From positions 1 through 62,572 of the forward strand of contig VGZH01000025.1 in the NCBI GenBank assembly GCA_016872645.1: 62,572 nt of DNA, written 5' to 3'. Position numbers and translations under genes: made by a program. Positions 28,843-38,075 of the stretch are shown piece by piece (within the stretch, counting starts at the first letter, position 1; each line of letters starts with the position of its first letter). This stretch comes from Planctomycetota bacterium. GTDB taxonomy: Bacteria > Planctomycetota > Planctomycetia > Planctomycetales > Planctomycetaceae. A model generated the notes under the pieces. It ran no database searches. It saw nothing but the letters and a program-made list of their open reading frames with translations, and was not told the DNA's origin.

Positions 28843-30438
28843 TCAGTCGTGTTGCGCGAGTACGCGCTTCGTCGGCTGTTTGTCGGACATCGCTCGGTTC
28901 AGGGCTTTGAGGTACGCTTCGGCGCTGGCTTGAATGATGTCGGTGCTGATCCCTTTGCCGTGGTACGCCTTGTCGTTGACGAGAATCTCGACGAACGCTT
29001 CCCCCTGAGCGTCCTCTCCACCGCTGACGCTGCGGACTTGGAAGTTTCGCAGCGTTCCCGACACGCCGGTGATCCGCTTCATCGCCAGAAAGATCGCATC
29101 GAGCGGTCCGTCTCCAGTCGCGGCGTCTCGCTTGGAAGTCGGCTCGCCTTCGCATTGCAGTTCGACGGTTGCCGTTGGGATCGTGCCGGCACCGGCGAAG
29201 GTCTGCACGCTGACCAGCTTCCAGCGATCACTTGCGTCGTTTGTGTCGCCGAGATGGCTTTCGATCAACGCAATGATGTCCGCGTCGTACACGTCCTTCT
29301 TCTTGTCGCACAGCGTGATAAATTCCTGAAAGACACGCTCGAAGACATCGTTCTCCAGTGTGAAGCCCAGCGAGTTCACACGATCACGGAAAGCGTGCCG
29401 TCCGCTGTGTTTGCCCAAGACCAAATTCGAGCCAACGTAGCCGACGTCATCCGGCCGCATGATCTCGTAGGTCGCTCGATTCTGGAGCATCCCGTGCTGA
29501 TGAATCCCGGCCTCGTGGGCGAATGCGTTCTGACCGACGATCGCTTTGTTGCGTTGCACGGTCATGCCCGTGATGCGGCTGACCAAACGGCTGATCGGAA
29601 ACAGTTTTGGCGTGTTGATGTTGGTCCGCACGCCATAGAAGTCTCCGCGAGTTTTAATCGCCATCACGATCTCTTCGAGTGCCGCATTACCGGCTCGTTC
29701 GCCCAGGCCGTTGATCGTGCATTCGACTTGCCTTGCTCCTGCTTCGACGCCCGCCAAACTGTTCGCAACCGCCAGGCCAAGATCGTTGTGGCAATGCGTG
29801 CTGATGACCGCCTTGTTGATGTTCGTCACGTTGGCCTTGAGGTACTCGATGCACTTTTTGAAGTGCGCCGGCGTCGCGTAGCCGACGGTGTCCGGGATGT
29901 TGACCGTGGTGGCCCCGGCGTCGATCGCCTTCTCGACCACTTGGCACAGGAAGTCGAGTTCCGTGCGAGCGGCGTCCTCCGGCGAGAACTCCAAGTTCGG
30001 CGTCGTGATGTCCGACCGCGAGCACATCAGGTCGCGCGTGTACTTCACCATCTCGACCGTAGACTTCAGGATTTGGTCCTCGGCCATCTTGAGTTTGAAC
30101 TCGCGATGGATCGGACTGGTCGCCAGGAAGACATGGATGCGGCACTTCTCCGCTTCTTTGAGCGCCTCCCACGCACGGTCGATATCCTCTTTGCGGCAGC
30201 GAGCCAACCCGCAGATGACCGTGCGGTTGCCGAACTCGCGAGCGATCGTCCGCACCGCCTCGAAGTCGTCCGGTGACGCGATCGGAAAACCCGCCTCGAT
30301 GACGTCCACTCCAAGTTCGACGAGCGCCTTAGCGATTTCCAGCTTCTCCGCCGAATTCATGCTGCAGCCGGGAGACTGCTCGCCGTCGCGCAAGGTGGTG
30401 TCGAAGACTGTGATCGTGTCAGGCTGAGTGGCAGACAT
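28843..30438 (-). CDS. leuA: 2-isopropylmalate synthase
   Basis: 531-aa enzyme that condenses acetyl-CoA with 2-oxoisovalerate, the committed step of leucine synthesis. [11 protein letters not shown] near the N-terminus holds the catalytic Arg-Asp, STHCHNDLG the metal-binding His pair, and [10 protein letters not shown] and [13 protein letters not shown] complete the TIM barrel. The C-terminal 130 residues form the LeuA regulatory domain, so leucine feedback inhibition is expected. GAGGAACC precedes the ATG. The leader upstream contains a promoter, a leucine-rich leader peptide and an attenuator hairpin, giving a second, transcriptional layer of leucine control. A palindromic repeat sits between attenuator and start codon. 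Confidence 0.97.
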   Translation of the reverse strand: MSATQPDTITVFDTTLRDGEQSPGCSMNSAEKLEIAKALVELGVDVIEAGFPIASPDDFEAVRTIAREFGNRTVICGLARCRKEDIDRAWEALKEAEKCRIHVFLATSPIHREFKLKMAEDQILKSTVEMVKYTRDLMCSRSDITTPNLEFSPEDAARTELDFLCQVVEKAIDAGATTVNIPDTVGYATPAHFKKCIEYLKANVTNINKAVISTHCHNDLGLAVANSLAGVEAGARQVECTINGLGERAGNAALEEIVMAIKTRGDFYGVRTNINTPKLFPISRLVSRITGMTVQRNKAIVGQNAFAHEAGIHQHGMLQNRATYEIMRPDDVGYVGSNLVLGKHSGRHAFRDRVNSLGFTLENDVFERVFQEFITLCDKKKDVYDADIIALIESHLGDTNDASDRWKLVSVQTFAGAGTIPTATVELQCEGEPTSKRDAATGDGPLDAIFLAMKRITGVSGTLRNFQVRSVSGGEDAQGEAFVEILVNDKAYHGKGISTDIIQASAEAYLKALNRAMSDKQPTKRVLAQHD

Positions 30439-30453
30439 GATGGTTCCTCAAAT

Positions 30454-30512
30454 TAACCCGAAGCGTCAGCGAGGGCGTTTCCTCGCAAAGCCCTCGCTGA
30501 CGCTTCGGGTTA
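30454..30512. repeat. Palindromic element of the NPKRQRG type
   Basis: Perfect 23-bp arms (30454-30476 and 30490-30512) around a 13-nt loop; core ACCCGAAGCGTCAGCGAGGG. When translated, this family gives NPKRQRG, a string common in planctomycete annotations. It lies 16 nt upstream of the leuA start codon and downstream of the attenuator, so it would fold in the leuA leader RNA. Confidence 0.9.
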
Positions 30513-30540
30513 GTGAGCGCGAGTGAGGGGTGTAGACAAA

Positions 30541-30576
30541 ATAAAAAACCCTGAGCCTCCAGCGGAGGCTCAGGGT
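30541..30576 (-). terminator. Rho-independent terminator of the leuA attenuator
   Basis: Perfect 12-bp stem (CCCTGAGCCTCC / GGAGGCTCAGGG) with a 3-nt loop, followed on the minus strand by TTTTTTATTTT. It lies between the leader peptide stop and leuA, so it would stop transcription before leuA unless its 5' half pairs elsewhere. That alternative pairing exists: positions 30562-30570 can pair with 30611-30619 in nine base pairs. Confidence 0.9.
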
Positions 30577-30610
30577 GTATTCGCACGGTCAAAAGCGACA
30601 ACGACACCAA

Positions 30611-30632
30611 AGCCCCCGCGTCAACGCAGGAG
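30611..30632 (-). promoter_or_regulatory. leuA attenuator strands 1 and 2
   Basis: On the RNA, CUCCUGCG (30632-30625, inside the leader peptide Leu codons) can pair with CGCGGGGG (30620-30613), eight pairs including two G-U, around a UUGA loop. The second strand can instead pair with the 5' half of the terminator. This gives the 1:2, 2:3 and 3:4 arrangement of classical attenuators. Confidence 0.8.
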
Positions 30633-30668
30633 AAGGCTAAGGGCCAAAAGTCGCAAAGAAGATCGCAT
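30621..30668 (-). CDS. Leucine-rich leader peptide of leuA (leuL-type)
   Basis: A 15-codon frame, MRSSLRLLALSLLLR, with seven Leu codons (TTG, CTT, TTG, CTT, CTT, CTC, CTG). It is preceded by AGGAA five bases before the ATG. The stop codon sits inside the loop of the protector hairpin, and the terminator hairpin begins 45 nt further on. By analogy with the enterobacterial leu leader, a ribosome short of Leu-tRNA would stall here, expose strand 2 for pairing with the terminator half, and allow leuA transcription. A ribosome that finishes the peptide would let the terminator form. I did not compare it with a database. Confidence 0.85.
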   Translation of the reverse strand: MRSSLRLLALSLLLR

Positions 30669-30695
30669 GACAGTTCCTATCAGAAAGCGGGCAGC

Positions 30696-30725
30696 AATCT
30701 ATCCAGCGAGATTCGGCGAGGTCAA
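30696..30725 (-). promoter_or_regulatory. Candidate sigma-70 promoter for the leuA leader
   Basis: On the minus strand TTGACC (30725-30720) and TAGATT (30701-30696) are separated by 18 bp. They match the -35 consensus at five of six and the -10 consensus at four of six positions. Transcription would begin about 20 nt before the leader peptide ATG, a fitting geometry for an attenuated leader. Confidence 0.55.
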
Positions 30726-30789
30726 GTGGCAAGCAAGAGAAGATTCGGCCGAAGCTGTGAAACGAGAAGAAGTCACGAAATCTCCAGCC

Positions 30790-31080
30790 TCAACGCAACC
30801 ACTTGAGAACGAACCACACAAGCACGAGACCAACGATCCACACGAGACAGCCAAACCGAGCTCGAGGATCCAACCACAAGATTCGTCGCCAGTGTCGGTC
30901 ACACCAGCAGCCACTGTACGGAATCGGCCCGGGGAAGTGCTGAGTATGGCCTGGTTGACCACAGATTTCGCAGAAGCCGCAATAACCACGCGGATAGCCG
31001 AGCGATTCAAACGCTGCGGGATTCGTCTCCCACTTGTCACAGTAGCAACCGCGCTTGCGGGCTTGCTTGGTCAGGGACAT
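30790..31080 (-). CDS. Small Cys-rich protein with C-terminal membrane anchor
   Basis: 96-aa protein of unknown function. Cysteines are grouped as CYC near residue 12, CGFCEIC in the middle and CWCDRH later, with further His residues, a pattern suited to binding zinc or another metal. The last 20 residues form one hydrophobic helix (CLVWIVGLVLVWFVLKWL), so the Cys-rich part probably faces the cytoplasm. It lies 23 bp downstream of the lipoprotein gene on the same strand and may share its transcript. A competing plus-strand frame here has no recognisable features, while this frame has a convincing Cys/Trp/His layout. Confidence 0.7.
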   Translation of the reverse strand: MSLTKQARKRGCYCDKWETNPAAFESLGYPRGYCGFCEICGQPGHTQHFPGPIPYSGCWCDRHWRRILWLDPRARFGCLVWIVGLVLVWFVLKWLR

Positions 31081-31103
31081 TGCATCTGCCAGTTCAAAAG
31101 CCG

Positions 31104-31352
31104 CTACTGCCCGGCTTCGTCATCCACGCCAGCTCGCAGCTTCTCGCGTTCGAGCTTGTACTCTTCGAGGGCCTTGACCTGATTGCTCAGCTTGAATTCC
31201 GGACCGGCCGGGTAGTACTGGACGTCGTCCTTCAGGTAGTACGGGGACGGGAGCGTTTGCCCGCCAACGGTGGTTTGACAGCCGGTCGCGGCCAGCATCA
31301 AGGGGCACAGCAACGCCATCGTCACGCTCGCCGAGATTCCGTTCCACCGCAT
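31104..31352 (-). CDS. Small lipoprotein
   Basis: 82-aa protein with a lipoprotein signal ending in LAATGC, after which QTTVGGQTLPSPYYLKDDVQ starts the mature part. The C-terminal half is charged and likely helical (QVKALEEYKLEREKLRAG). A GAGAGG box precedes the ATG. Function unknown. The Cys-rich membrane protein follows on the same strand. Lipid attachment would place it at the outer face of the inner membrane or at the outer membrane. Confidence 0.8.
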   Translation of the reverse strand: MRWNGISASVTMALLCPLMLAATGCQTTVGGQTLPSPYYLKDDVQYYPAGPEFKLSNQVKALEEYKLEREKLRAGVDDEAGQ

Positions 31353-31505
31353 GATTCGAGCCTCTCACCAAGTCCATCTGATCTGACACACACCTTTCGT
31401 TATCGGCCGCTACGACCGGAATCTTTGGAAAAGTTTGCCATGTTTCGCAGAGTGAGCCGCCGGCATCCAGCAAGAACTGCCGAATGACAATCGATGATGG
31501 GTTCG

Positions 31506-34500
31506 CTACTCGATTGCATTGTCGCGAGGCATGCTCTCGGTGGCCTCTTTCGTCCGCTGGTTTTTCACGTGGTACTGCAGGACTTGGCTGCGATAGGTGC
31601 GCAGCGGGCGGACGAGGCGGCGTTCGAGAAGTTGCTTGCGGGCGGCCCACTCGGCAGTGGGCATGATCCCCTCGGCCGCCAGTGAGTCGAGCGTTGTAAA
31701 CGAGTTTTCGGCGGCGGCGATGCTGCGCTCAATGTCGTTGAGCGCGACGCGCGAGGAGGTCGGGCGGAATTCGCCGCGAGCACTCCAACGGGCGAGCAGC
31801 ATTTGCAGCAGAGCGTTGAGGTGATCGAATTGCTCGGCCTTGTTGGCGAATGCGCTCGGGGTTGAGTTCGCGAATTGCAGCGCGTCAGCCACGTTGCGAA
31901 TCGAGCGATCGGCGGCGGTGGAAAAGTAGATCGCGGCGAGTCGGTGCCTGAGCTCGGCAGCGGGATCCCGGCCAGAACAACGGGAGGCCAATTCGAGAAC
32001 CTCTTGGTGCAGGAACGGCGTAATGAGCGGATCGAATGGTGACTCGAAGCGGCGAAGGCGATCGAGGTCGGCTTCGGTCAGCGAGGCTTGCTTCGCCAGT
32101 TCACCGATCGTGCGGAAGTAGCGCAGGCGGCGATCGTCATCGGGGTGCAGGCCGGACTCGGTCTTCGTGTGGCTGACTTGCTGAATCATCGCGCGGGTCG
32201 ATCCGGTCATGTGCTCTTTGACTTGTTTGCGGTAGGCCCAAAACTCGTCCTGATGCCGGCGGATGATCGCTCGCGAGAGTTCCCATTCGCTGAGCCGAGC
32301 CGCGACGTCGGCGTTCTGCCCCTCGTCTCCGCACCAAGCCAGAAGGAAGCGACTATGCTTCGCCAGTTCGGTCTGCACTTGTTGCTGCTTGTTCTCCCAA
32401 CGCATCACTTCGTTCGGCAGACGGAAGGGCCACGTCGAGCGCGCAGCGACATTCACGACGCCTCCGGGTTGACTCACGAGTTGTTCGATCGCTTCCGAAT
32501 TGAGCATCGATAATCGCAACGGAGCGCACCAGTCCCAACCGGCTGAGGCCAGTAACTTTCGAACGTGTAGACGCTGCCAGCGTTCAAGGAACCCTGCGCG
32601 AGCGAATCCACGTTCGCTCTGAGTGCCGAGAAACAACAATTCCCCCGGTGCGATCTCGACCGCCGCGACCTCGCGAAATGCCGCCGACATCGTCGCCGCC
32701 AAACCACGAATCGCACGGGGGCCGAGATCGATGTGCTGCAACCGGATCGCAAACAGGCCATCCTCGTTGAGGCATCGAGCGGCCGTTCGCAGCGACTCAA
32801 CGGTGAATGCGTTGGCCGACTGGGGCAACGACGGCTGGTCGGCCGAGGCGACGATGACATCGAATTGTTCGCCGATCGTGCGAGTCGCCAGAGCCGGGTC
32901 ACAGACTCGCGTTTCCAGCCGATGATCACTGATCATCGAGGCGTTCTCGCCGTCCGACGTCAACGTTCGGCACATCTCGTTAATGCCGCGATCTGCTTCG
33001 ATGCAGACGATCCGTTGCACGGGAAATGCGGTCGTCGCAGCAAGCGGTTCTCCACAACGCAAACCGAGCAGCAAGACGCTTTGCGGCCGCTCATGAGTCA
33101 CCAGCGGCAACACGATCGGCAACAAGTCCGGCAAGTAGCGTGGAGCTAAACTCACATTCGTGGCCAGTGTTCCTTTCGGAATTCCGTTTTCTCGTAGCAA
33201 AAATCGCGAGCCGGCAAACATCCAGGCGGTCAGCGTTCCGCGATCCCCTTCGATGACGCTCGCCGCGCGGCCTTCGTCCAAAACGGGAAGTTGTTCCCAG
33301 GGTGTCGGCCCTCGCGAAGCGACAAAGACTCCCGAATCGAACAACACCTTCGCTGCCACCGCAGGCTGATAGCGCACCCAAGTCGGAGCCGACAGACTGA
33401 AGAGTACCAACCCCGCGACAACGCAGCGTCGAAGCGTAGGTTGGGCACTCTTGCCCGACCCCGGACGGGCAAGAATGCCGATCCTGCGAAGTCCATCCGC
33501 TACTACGAGCAGCAACATCGTTGCTGCGATGAGCGACGAGTTCCAGACGCCAATTGACGGCATCAGCCACATCGCCAACGTTGCGGAACCAATCCCCGTC
33601 GTGACCCTCACGACGAAGCCACGTCGGCCAATCAAGGCTCCGCAGCTCAGAGCGATTGGCCCCAGCACAAGCGTTGCCATTGCCAGCCTCAATGACTGCA
33701 ACAACCAGACGTGCGAGATCGTCGAGGTCTCCCACAATGCCAGACGAACACCGAGCGGGAGCACGGCAAGACTCAGCCATGTCCAGCACGACAGGCCCAA
33801 TCCACTGACCAACAAACTACGCTGCCGGCCGTCATCGGACAGCCATCGACCGACCACGATTCCCACAACGAGCACGGCCGATTCCCACGTCATCAACGCG
33901 AACGAATCGGGCACGAGCTGTCGACAGAGCCGCTGTCCAACTACCCAGAGCATCCCCACGGAGATCAGTGCGACGATGTGGGACGCGTTTCCAAAGTAAC
34001 CGGTCAGATTCGCGGTTGGCGAAGGAGGCACGTTGGAAACGGGCTCCACGTTGCGAGACCAACTGACGATTGCGGTCACGAAGGCGATCAATCCGCAAAC
34101 GGACGCAACCAATCCACAGCCATCTGGACCGATGAATGTCGACAGGCCTGCGCCACCGACGGCGGCCGACACTGCGAATGAAATTCCAAACAATGTTTCG
34201 CGTTTTGACGAACTCAATCCCAGGGCACACAGCAGTGGAACTCCCAATGCCGCGAGAGCGACCAACGTCAAACAAATACATTGGCGGACCGTGGAGGTGG
34301 AGAGATCCATGCCCGAGGCCTCGATCAGACTCCATGCGATTGCGAGGAGGCCCGGCAACAAGACCAGCCATGCCGAGAGCGAAAACAATCGGATGGCCTG
34401 GGACAATAATCCGAGTCGCCATCGGGTGGGCAGCACCGCATTCGCGACAACAGCCAGGAGCAACGTCACCGATAATGCCGTCTGAGCGGGCAACGACGTA

Positions 34501-34598
34501 CCGGCACTGAGCCAAAACCGGCAAACGGCACTGACCAGCGCGAGTCCACTCACGCCACCGATGATTCCATTCCACCAACGCGAATTCTGCATGGGCAT
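31506..34598 (-). CDS. Polytopic membrane protein with spermidine-synthase-like domain
   Basis: 1030 aa. The first ~420 residues hold about 12 hydrophobic helices. A Rossmann-like region follows, with [15 protein letters not shown] in place of the usual SAM-binding GGGDGG and [15 protein letters not shown] as the acidic strand end. This is the membrane-bound spermidine-synthase-like layout seen in many bacteria, but the degenerate glycine motif makes aminopropyl transfer doubtful. The last ~300 residues are helical and unassigned. Around residues 373-385 a peptide ([12 protein letters not shown]) is encoded by an inserted palindrome. Two ATGs, at 34598 and 34592, are equally plausible starts. 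Divergent from xylA. Confidence 0.87.
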   Translation of the reverse strand: MPMQNSRWWNGIIGGVSGLALVSAVCRFWLSAGTSLPAQTALSVTLLLAVVANAVLPTRWRLGLLSQAIRLFSLSAWLVLLPGLLAIAWSLIEASGMDLSTSTVRQCICLTLVALAALGVPLLCALGLSSSKRETLFGISFAVSAAVGGAGLSTFIGPDGCGLVASVCGLIAFVTAIVSWSRNVEPVSNVPPSPTANLTGYFGNASHIVALISVGMLWVVGQRLCRQLVPDSFALMTWESAVLVVGIVVGRWLSDDGRQRSLLVSGLGLSCWTWLSLAVLPLGVRLALWETSTISHVWLLQSLRLAMATLVLGPIALSCGALIGRRGFVVRVTTGIGSATLAMWLMPSIGVWNSSLIAATMLLLVVADGLRRIGILARPGSGKSAQPTLRRCVVAGLVLFSLSAPTWVRYQPAVAAKVLFDSGVFVASRGPTPWEQLPVLDEGRAASVIEGDRGTLTAWMFAGSRFLLRENGIPKGTLATNVSLAPRYLPDLLPIVLPLVTHERPQSVLLLGLRCGEPLAATTAFPVQRIVCIEADRGINEMCRTLTSDGENASMISDHRLETRVCDPALATRTIGEQFDVIVASADQPSLPQSANAFTVESLRTAARCLNEDGLFAIRLQHIDLGPRAIRGLAATMSAAFREVAAVEIAPGELLFLGTQSERGFARAGFLERWQRLHVRKLLASAGWDWCAPLRLSMLNSEAIEQLVSQPGGVVNVAARSTWPFRLPNEVMRWENKQQQVQTELAKHSRFLLAWCGDEGQNADVAARLSEWELSRAIIRRHQDEFWAYRKQVKEHMTGSTRAMIQQVSHTKTESGLHPDDDRRLRYFRTIGELAKQASLTEADLDRLRRFESPFDPLITPFLHQEVLELASRCSGRDPAAELRHRLAAIYFSTAADRSIRNVADALQFANSTPSAFANKAEQFDHLNALLQMLLARWSARGEFRPTSSRVALNDIERSIAAAENSFTTLDSLAAEGIMPTAEWAARKQLLERRLVRPLRTYRSQVLQYHVKNQRTKEATESMPRDNAIE
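33444..33479. repeat. Palindrome inside the spermidine-synthase-like gene
   Basis: Arms GGCACTCTTGCCCG (33444-33457) and CGGGCAAGAATGCC (33466-33479), one mismatch, 8-nt loop. Same family as the element at 48365-48434 and the partial copy near 9177-9215. Read in frame it gives [15 protein letters not shown]. Confidence 0.8.
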
Positions 34599-34782
34599 CC
34601 TTGCCTCGTTATGCGGCCTAAAGGCTAGACTGACTGGGGCTTGTACCGCATCTTCAAATCAGGCGACAAGTCGATTCTTGGCGAACGGATCGACGCCCGT
34701 TACCCTGCCGAACCGCGCGGCGGCCGGTCGTGGCCGATCTCGCGAAGTTCTTCAAGAATCTCGCAACTCAGCAGAGCAACTC

Positions 34783-36105
<1,323 letters not shown>

Positions 36106-36114
36106 CGAACTCAG

Positions 36115-36152
36115 AGCGCGAAACGCGGAATGAAAACGTTTCACTTCGCGCT
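36115..36152. repeat. Hairpin after xylA
   Basis: AGCGCGAA and TTCGCGCT arms enclose a second inverted pair (TGAAA / TTTCA). No U-run follows, so it may be a repeat or an mRNA-end stabiliser rather than an intrinsic terminator. Confidence 0.55.
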
Positions 36153-36221
36153 CCCCACCATTGAATACCACTAAAAACTGATGGGCCGGCGCTGCGCTGG
36201 TCCCACCCTGCGAAATCCATC

Positions 36222-37100
36222 ATGCCCGAAAACATTCTCAAGCTCGGAATTCCCGCCGGCAGCCTGCAAGAGGCGACCGCCGCGCTGTTTCAGCGTGCGG
36301 GGTACAACATTAAGTTCCAGTCGCGGAGCTACTACCCGACGATCGACGATCCCGAAATCGAGTGCATGTTGATCCGCGCTCAGGAAATGGCGCGGTACGT
36401 CGAAGAGGGGGTACTCGACGCGGGCATCACCGGGTTCGACTGGATTCAAGAGACGAATGCCGACGTCACTGAAATCTGCGAGTTGATGTTTTCCAAAGTC
36501 AGCCGCAACCCGGTGCGCTGGGTGCTGTGCGTACCGAACGACTCGCCGGTGAAGACGGTCAAAGACCTGCAAGGGAAACGGATCGCGACGGAAGTGGTCA
36601 GCCTGACGACCCGCTACCTCGCCAGGCACGGAGTCACCGCGAAGGTCGAATTCAGTTGGGGCGCGACCGAAGTCAAGCCGCCGAAGTTGGCCGACGCGAT
36701 CGTCGAAGTCACCGAGACCGGCAGTTCGCTGCGAGCCAATAACCTCCGAATCGTCGAAGAACTGTTGCAGAGCACGACGCGGTTCATTGCGAACAAAACC
36801 GCTGCCGCCGATCCTTGGAAACGAACCAAGATCGACAACATCGCGCTGATGGTTCAAGGCTGCCTGAACGCCGAGGGGAAAGTCGGCTTGATGATGAACG
36901 TCCGACGGACGGACCTTCAAAAGGTGCTCGATCAACTCCCCGCGCTGCAAATGCCGACGGTCTCGTCGTTGTCCGATCCCGATTGGGTAGACGTCAACAC
37001 GATCGTCGATGAGTCGCTGGTCCGCACGATCATTCCGGCTTTGAAGACGGCCGGCGCACGAGGCATCGTCGAATACGGCATCAACAAAATCATCGACTGA
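36222..37100 (+). CDS. hisG: ATP phosphoribosyltransferase, long form
   Basis: 292-aa enzyme that starts histidine synthesis by joining ATP and PRPP. N-terminus [20 protein letters not shown], then [12 protein letters not shown]; the PRPP-binding loop lies near [15 protein letters not shown]-terminal domain of about 75 residues, from [19 protein letters not shown] to the end, is the ACT-like regulatory domain of the long form, so histidine feedback and independence from HisZ are expected. The other his genes are not in this window. The amino-acid kinase gene follows after 86 bp that contain a palindromic element. Confidence 0.96.
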   Translation: MPENILKLGIPAGSLQEATAALFQRAGYNIKFQSRSYYPTIDDPEIECMLIRAQEMARYVEEGVLDAGITGFDWIQETNADVTEICELMFSKVSRNPVRWVLCVPNDSPVKTVKDLQGKRIATEVVSLTTRYLARHGVTAKVEFSWGATEVKPPKLADAIVEVTETGSSLRANNLRIVEELLQSTTRFIANKTAAADPWKRTKIDNIALMVQGCLNAEGKVGLMMNVRRTDLQKVLDQLPALQMPTVSSLSDPDWVDVNTIVDESLVRTIIPALKTAGARGIVEYGINKIID

Positions 37101-37109
37101 CTCTTGGAA

Positions 37110-37176
37110 TGCGGTGTGTCAGCGCCGCTTGGGATTCTTTGGCCCCACCGATCCAAAGCGGTGCTGACACACCGCA
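37110..37176. repeat. Palindromic element upstream of the amino-acid kinase (copy A)
   Basis: Arms at 37110-37132 and 37153-37176, core GCGGTGTGTCAGC / GCTGACACACCGC, 20-nt loop. It ends ten bases before the ATG of the next gene. A second copy lies just before the LolD-type gene (51309-51375). Confidence 0.85.
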
Positions 37177-37186
37177 CTGCCGAGAC

Positions 37187-37804
37187 ATGAGCATCACCGT
37201 CCTGAAACTTGGCGGCAGTCTGCTCGATCTCAGCGATCTGCCGGATCGCTTGCGAGCGGTAATCGCGAGGCTCGAAAACGACCGGCCATTGCTGATATGC
37301 GGGGGGGGTAAGGTGGTGGACGTCGTGCGTCGCTGGCACGAGACGCACGCGCTCGACGACGAGCAATCACACTGGCTGGCGATGGATTCGATCCGGCTGA
37401 ATCAACGGCTGTTGCTAACACTGATGCCGGAACTGGAACTGGCCTCGAACCGCGCCGCCGCTGAATCGGCATGGTTGCGTGGCCGAGTTCCGCTGCTCGA
37501 TTTGATGGCTTTTGTCAGCATTGAGGAATCGTACTGCGAGCAAGTCGCGGCACTGCCTCACACCTGGAACGTGACCAGCGATTCGCTTGCCGCTTGGGTC
37601 GCCATCCGCTGGCCTGCAAGTCGGTTCGTGTTGCTGAAGTCGGTTGAATTGCCAAACAAAGATGCCCGCTGGACGTTGCAGACTGCCGCCGATGCGGGTT
37701 TCGTGGACCGCTATTTCCCCAAGCTAACACCGAGTTTGCCGCCGACGTTTTGGTGTGACCTGCGCTGCAACACGGACGCGGGGATACAACCACTCGCGGA
37801 CTGA
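37187..37804 (+). CDS. Amino-acid kinase family protein, possibly MfnE-like
   Basis: 205 aa. LKLGGSLLD near the start and CGGGKVVDVVRRWHETHAL are the phosphate-binding loops of the aspartate/glutamate/uridylate kinase fold; WLAMDSIRLNQ and VTSDSLAAWVA follow. Length and the AMD-like helix resemble the small kinase found with tetrahydromethanopterin genes in methylotrophs and Planctomycetes (MfnE type, phosphorylating an aminomethylfuran). That is an inference from pattern; no other pathway gene is in the window. The ATG at 37187 is used because the upstream extension (MRCVSAAWDSLAPPIQSGAD) is translated palindrome. Confidence 0.8.
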   Translation: MSITVLKLGGSLLDLSDLPDRLRAVIARLENDRPLLICGGGKVVDVVRRWHETHALDDEQSHWLAMDSIRLNQRLLLTLMPELELASNRAAAESAWLRGRVPLLDLMAFVSIEESYCEQVAALPHTWNVTSDSLAAWVAIRWPASRFVLLKSVELPNKDARWTLQTAADAGFVDRYFPKLTPSLPPTFWCDLRCNTDAGIQPLAD

Positions 37805-37834
37805 CGATGGCATCCATCTTACAAAGTGCGGTGG

Positions 37835-37972
37835 TCAGTCCTTTTTCGGAGCGGACAGTTGCGGGCGATCGGGGCAGGGGAGTTGGAACGGGAGTTTGGC
37901 CCCGCGCCAGGAGCCTTTGGCGTTGTGCCTGAGTTCGGCATAGATCTTCGCGAGTTCGACGCTGTGTTGCAT
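37835..37972 (-). CDS. Possible 45-aa small protein
   Basis: Short frame MQHSVELAKIYAEL...GSWRGAKLPFQ...PCPDRPQLS not recognised. The composition looks protein-like, but no Shine-Dalgarno box is obvious. It could be the surviving end of a decayed gene. It lies in a 270-bp gap between convergent genes. An AT-rich inverted repeat sits just upstream. Confidence 0.35.
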   Translation of the reverse strand: MQHSVELAKIYAELRHNAKGSWRGAKLPFQLPCPDRPQLSAPKKD

Positions 37973-37986
37973 GAGACGACGTCAAG

Positions 37987-38020
37987 TTAATTGGTGTTGC
38001 CTTGAGTAGCACCTAATTAA
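37987..38020. repeat. AT-rich inverted repeat
   Basis: TTAATTGGTG and its near-inverse CACCTAATTAA (one extra base) enclose about 13 nt. Base composition is unlike the surroundings. It could be an operator for the small frame or the edge of a lost element. Confidence 0.4.
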
Positions 38021-38075
38021 CAAGGTGAGACAAGCGCCATTGTCGCGGAGCGGTATCTGATAAGAACTCTTGCGA

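Noticed and set aside
28759-30276. 505-codon frame antisense to leuA
   Set aside because: leuA motifs are intact on the minus strand; the antisense frame is Asp/Arg-biased shadow.
30523-31182. 219-codon plus-strand frame
   Set aside because: It overlaps the leuA leader and the Cys-rich gene and has low-complexity composition without features.
37109-37186. N-terminal extension of the amino-acid kinase
   Set aside because: The extension is translated palindromic repeat, shared with the unrelated gene at 51393.
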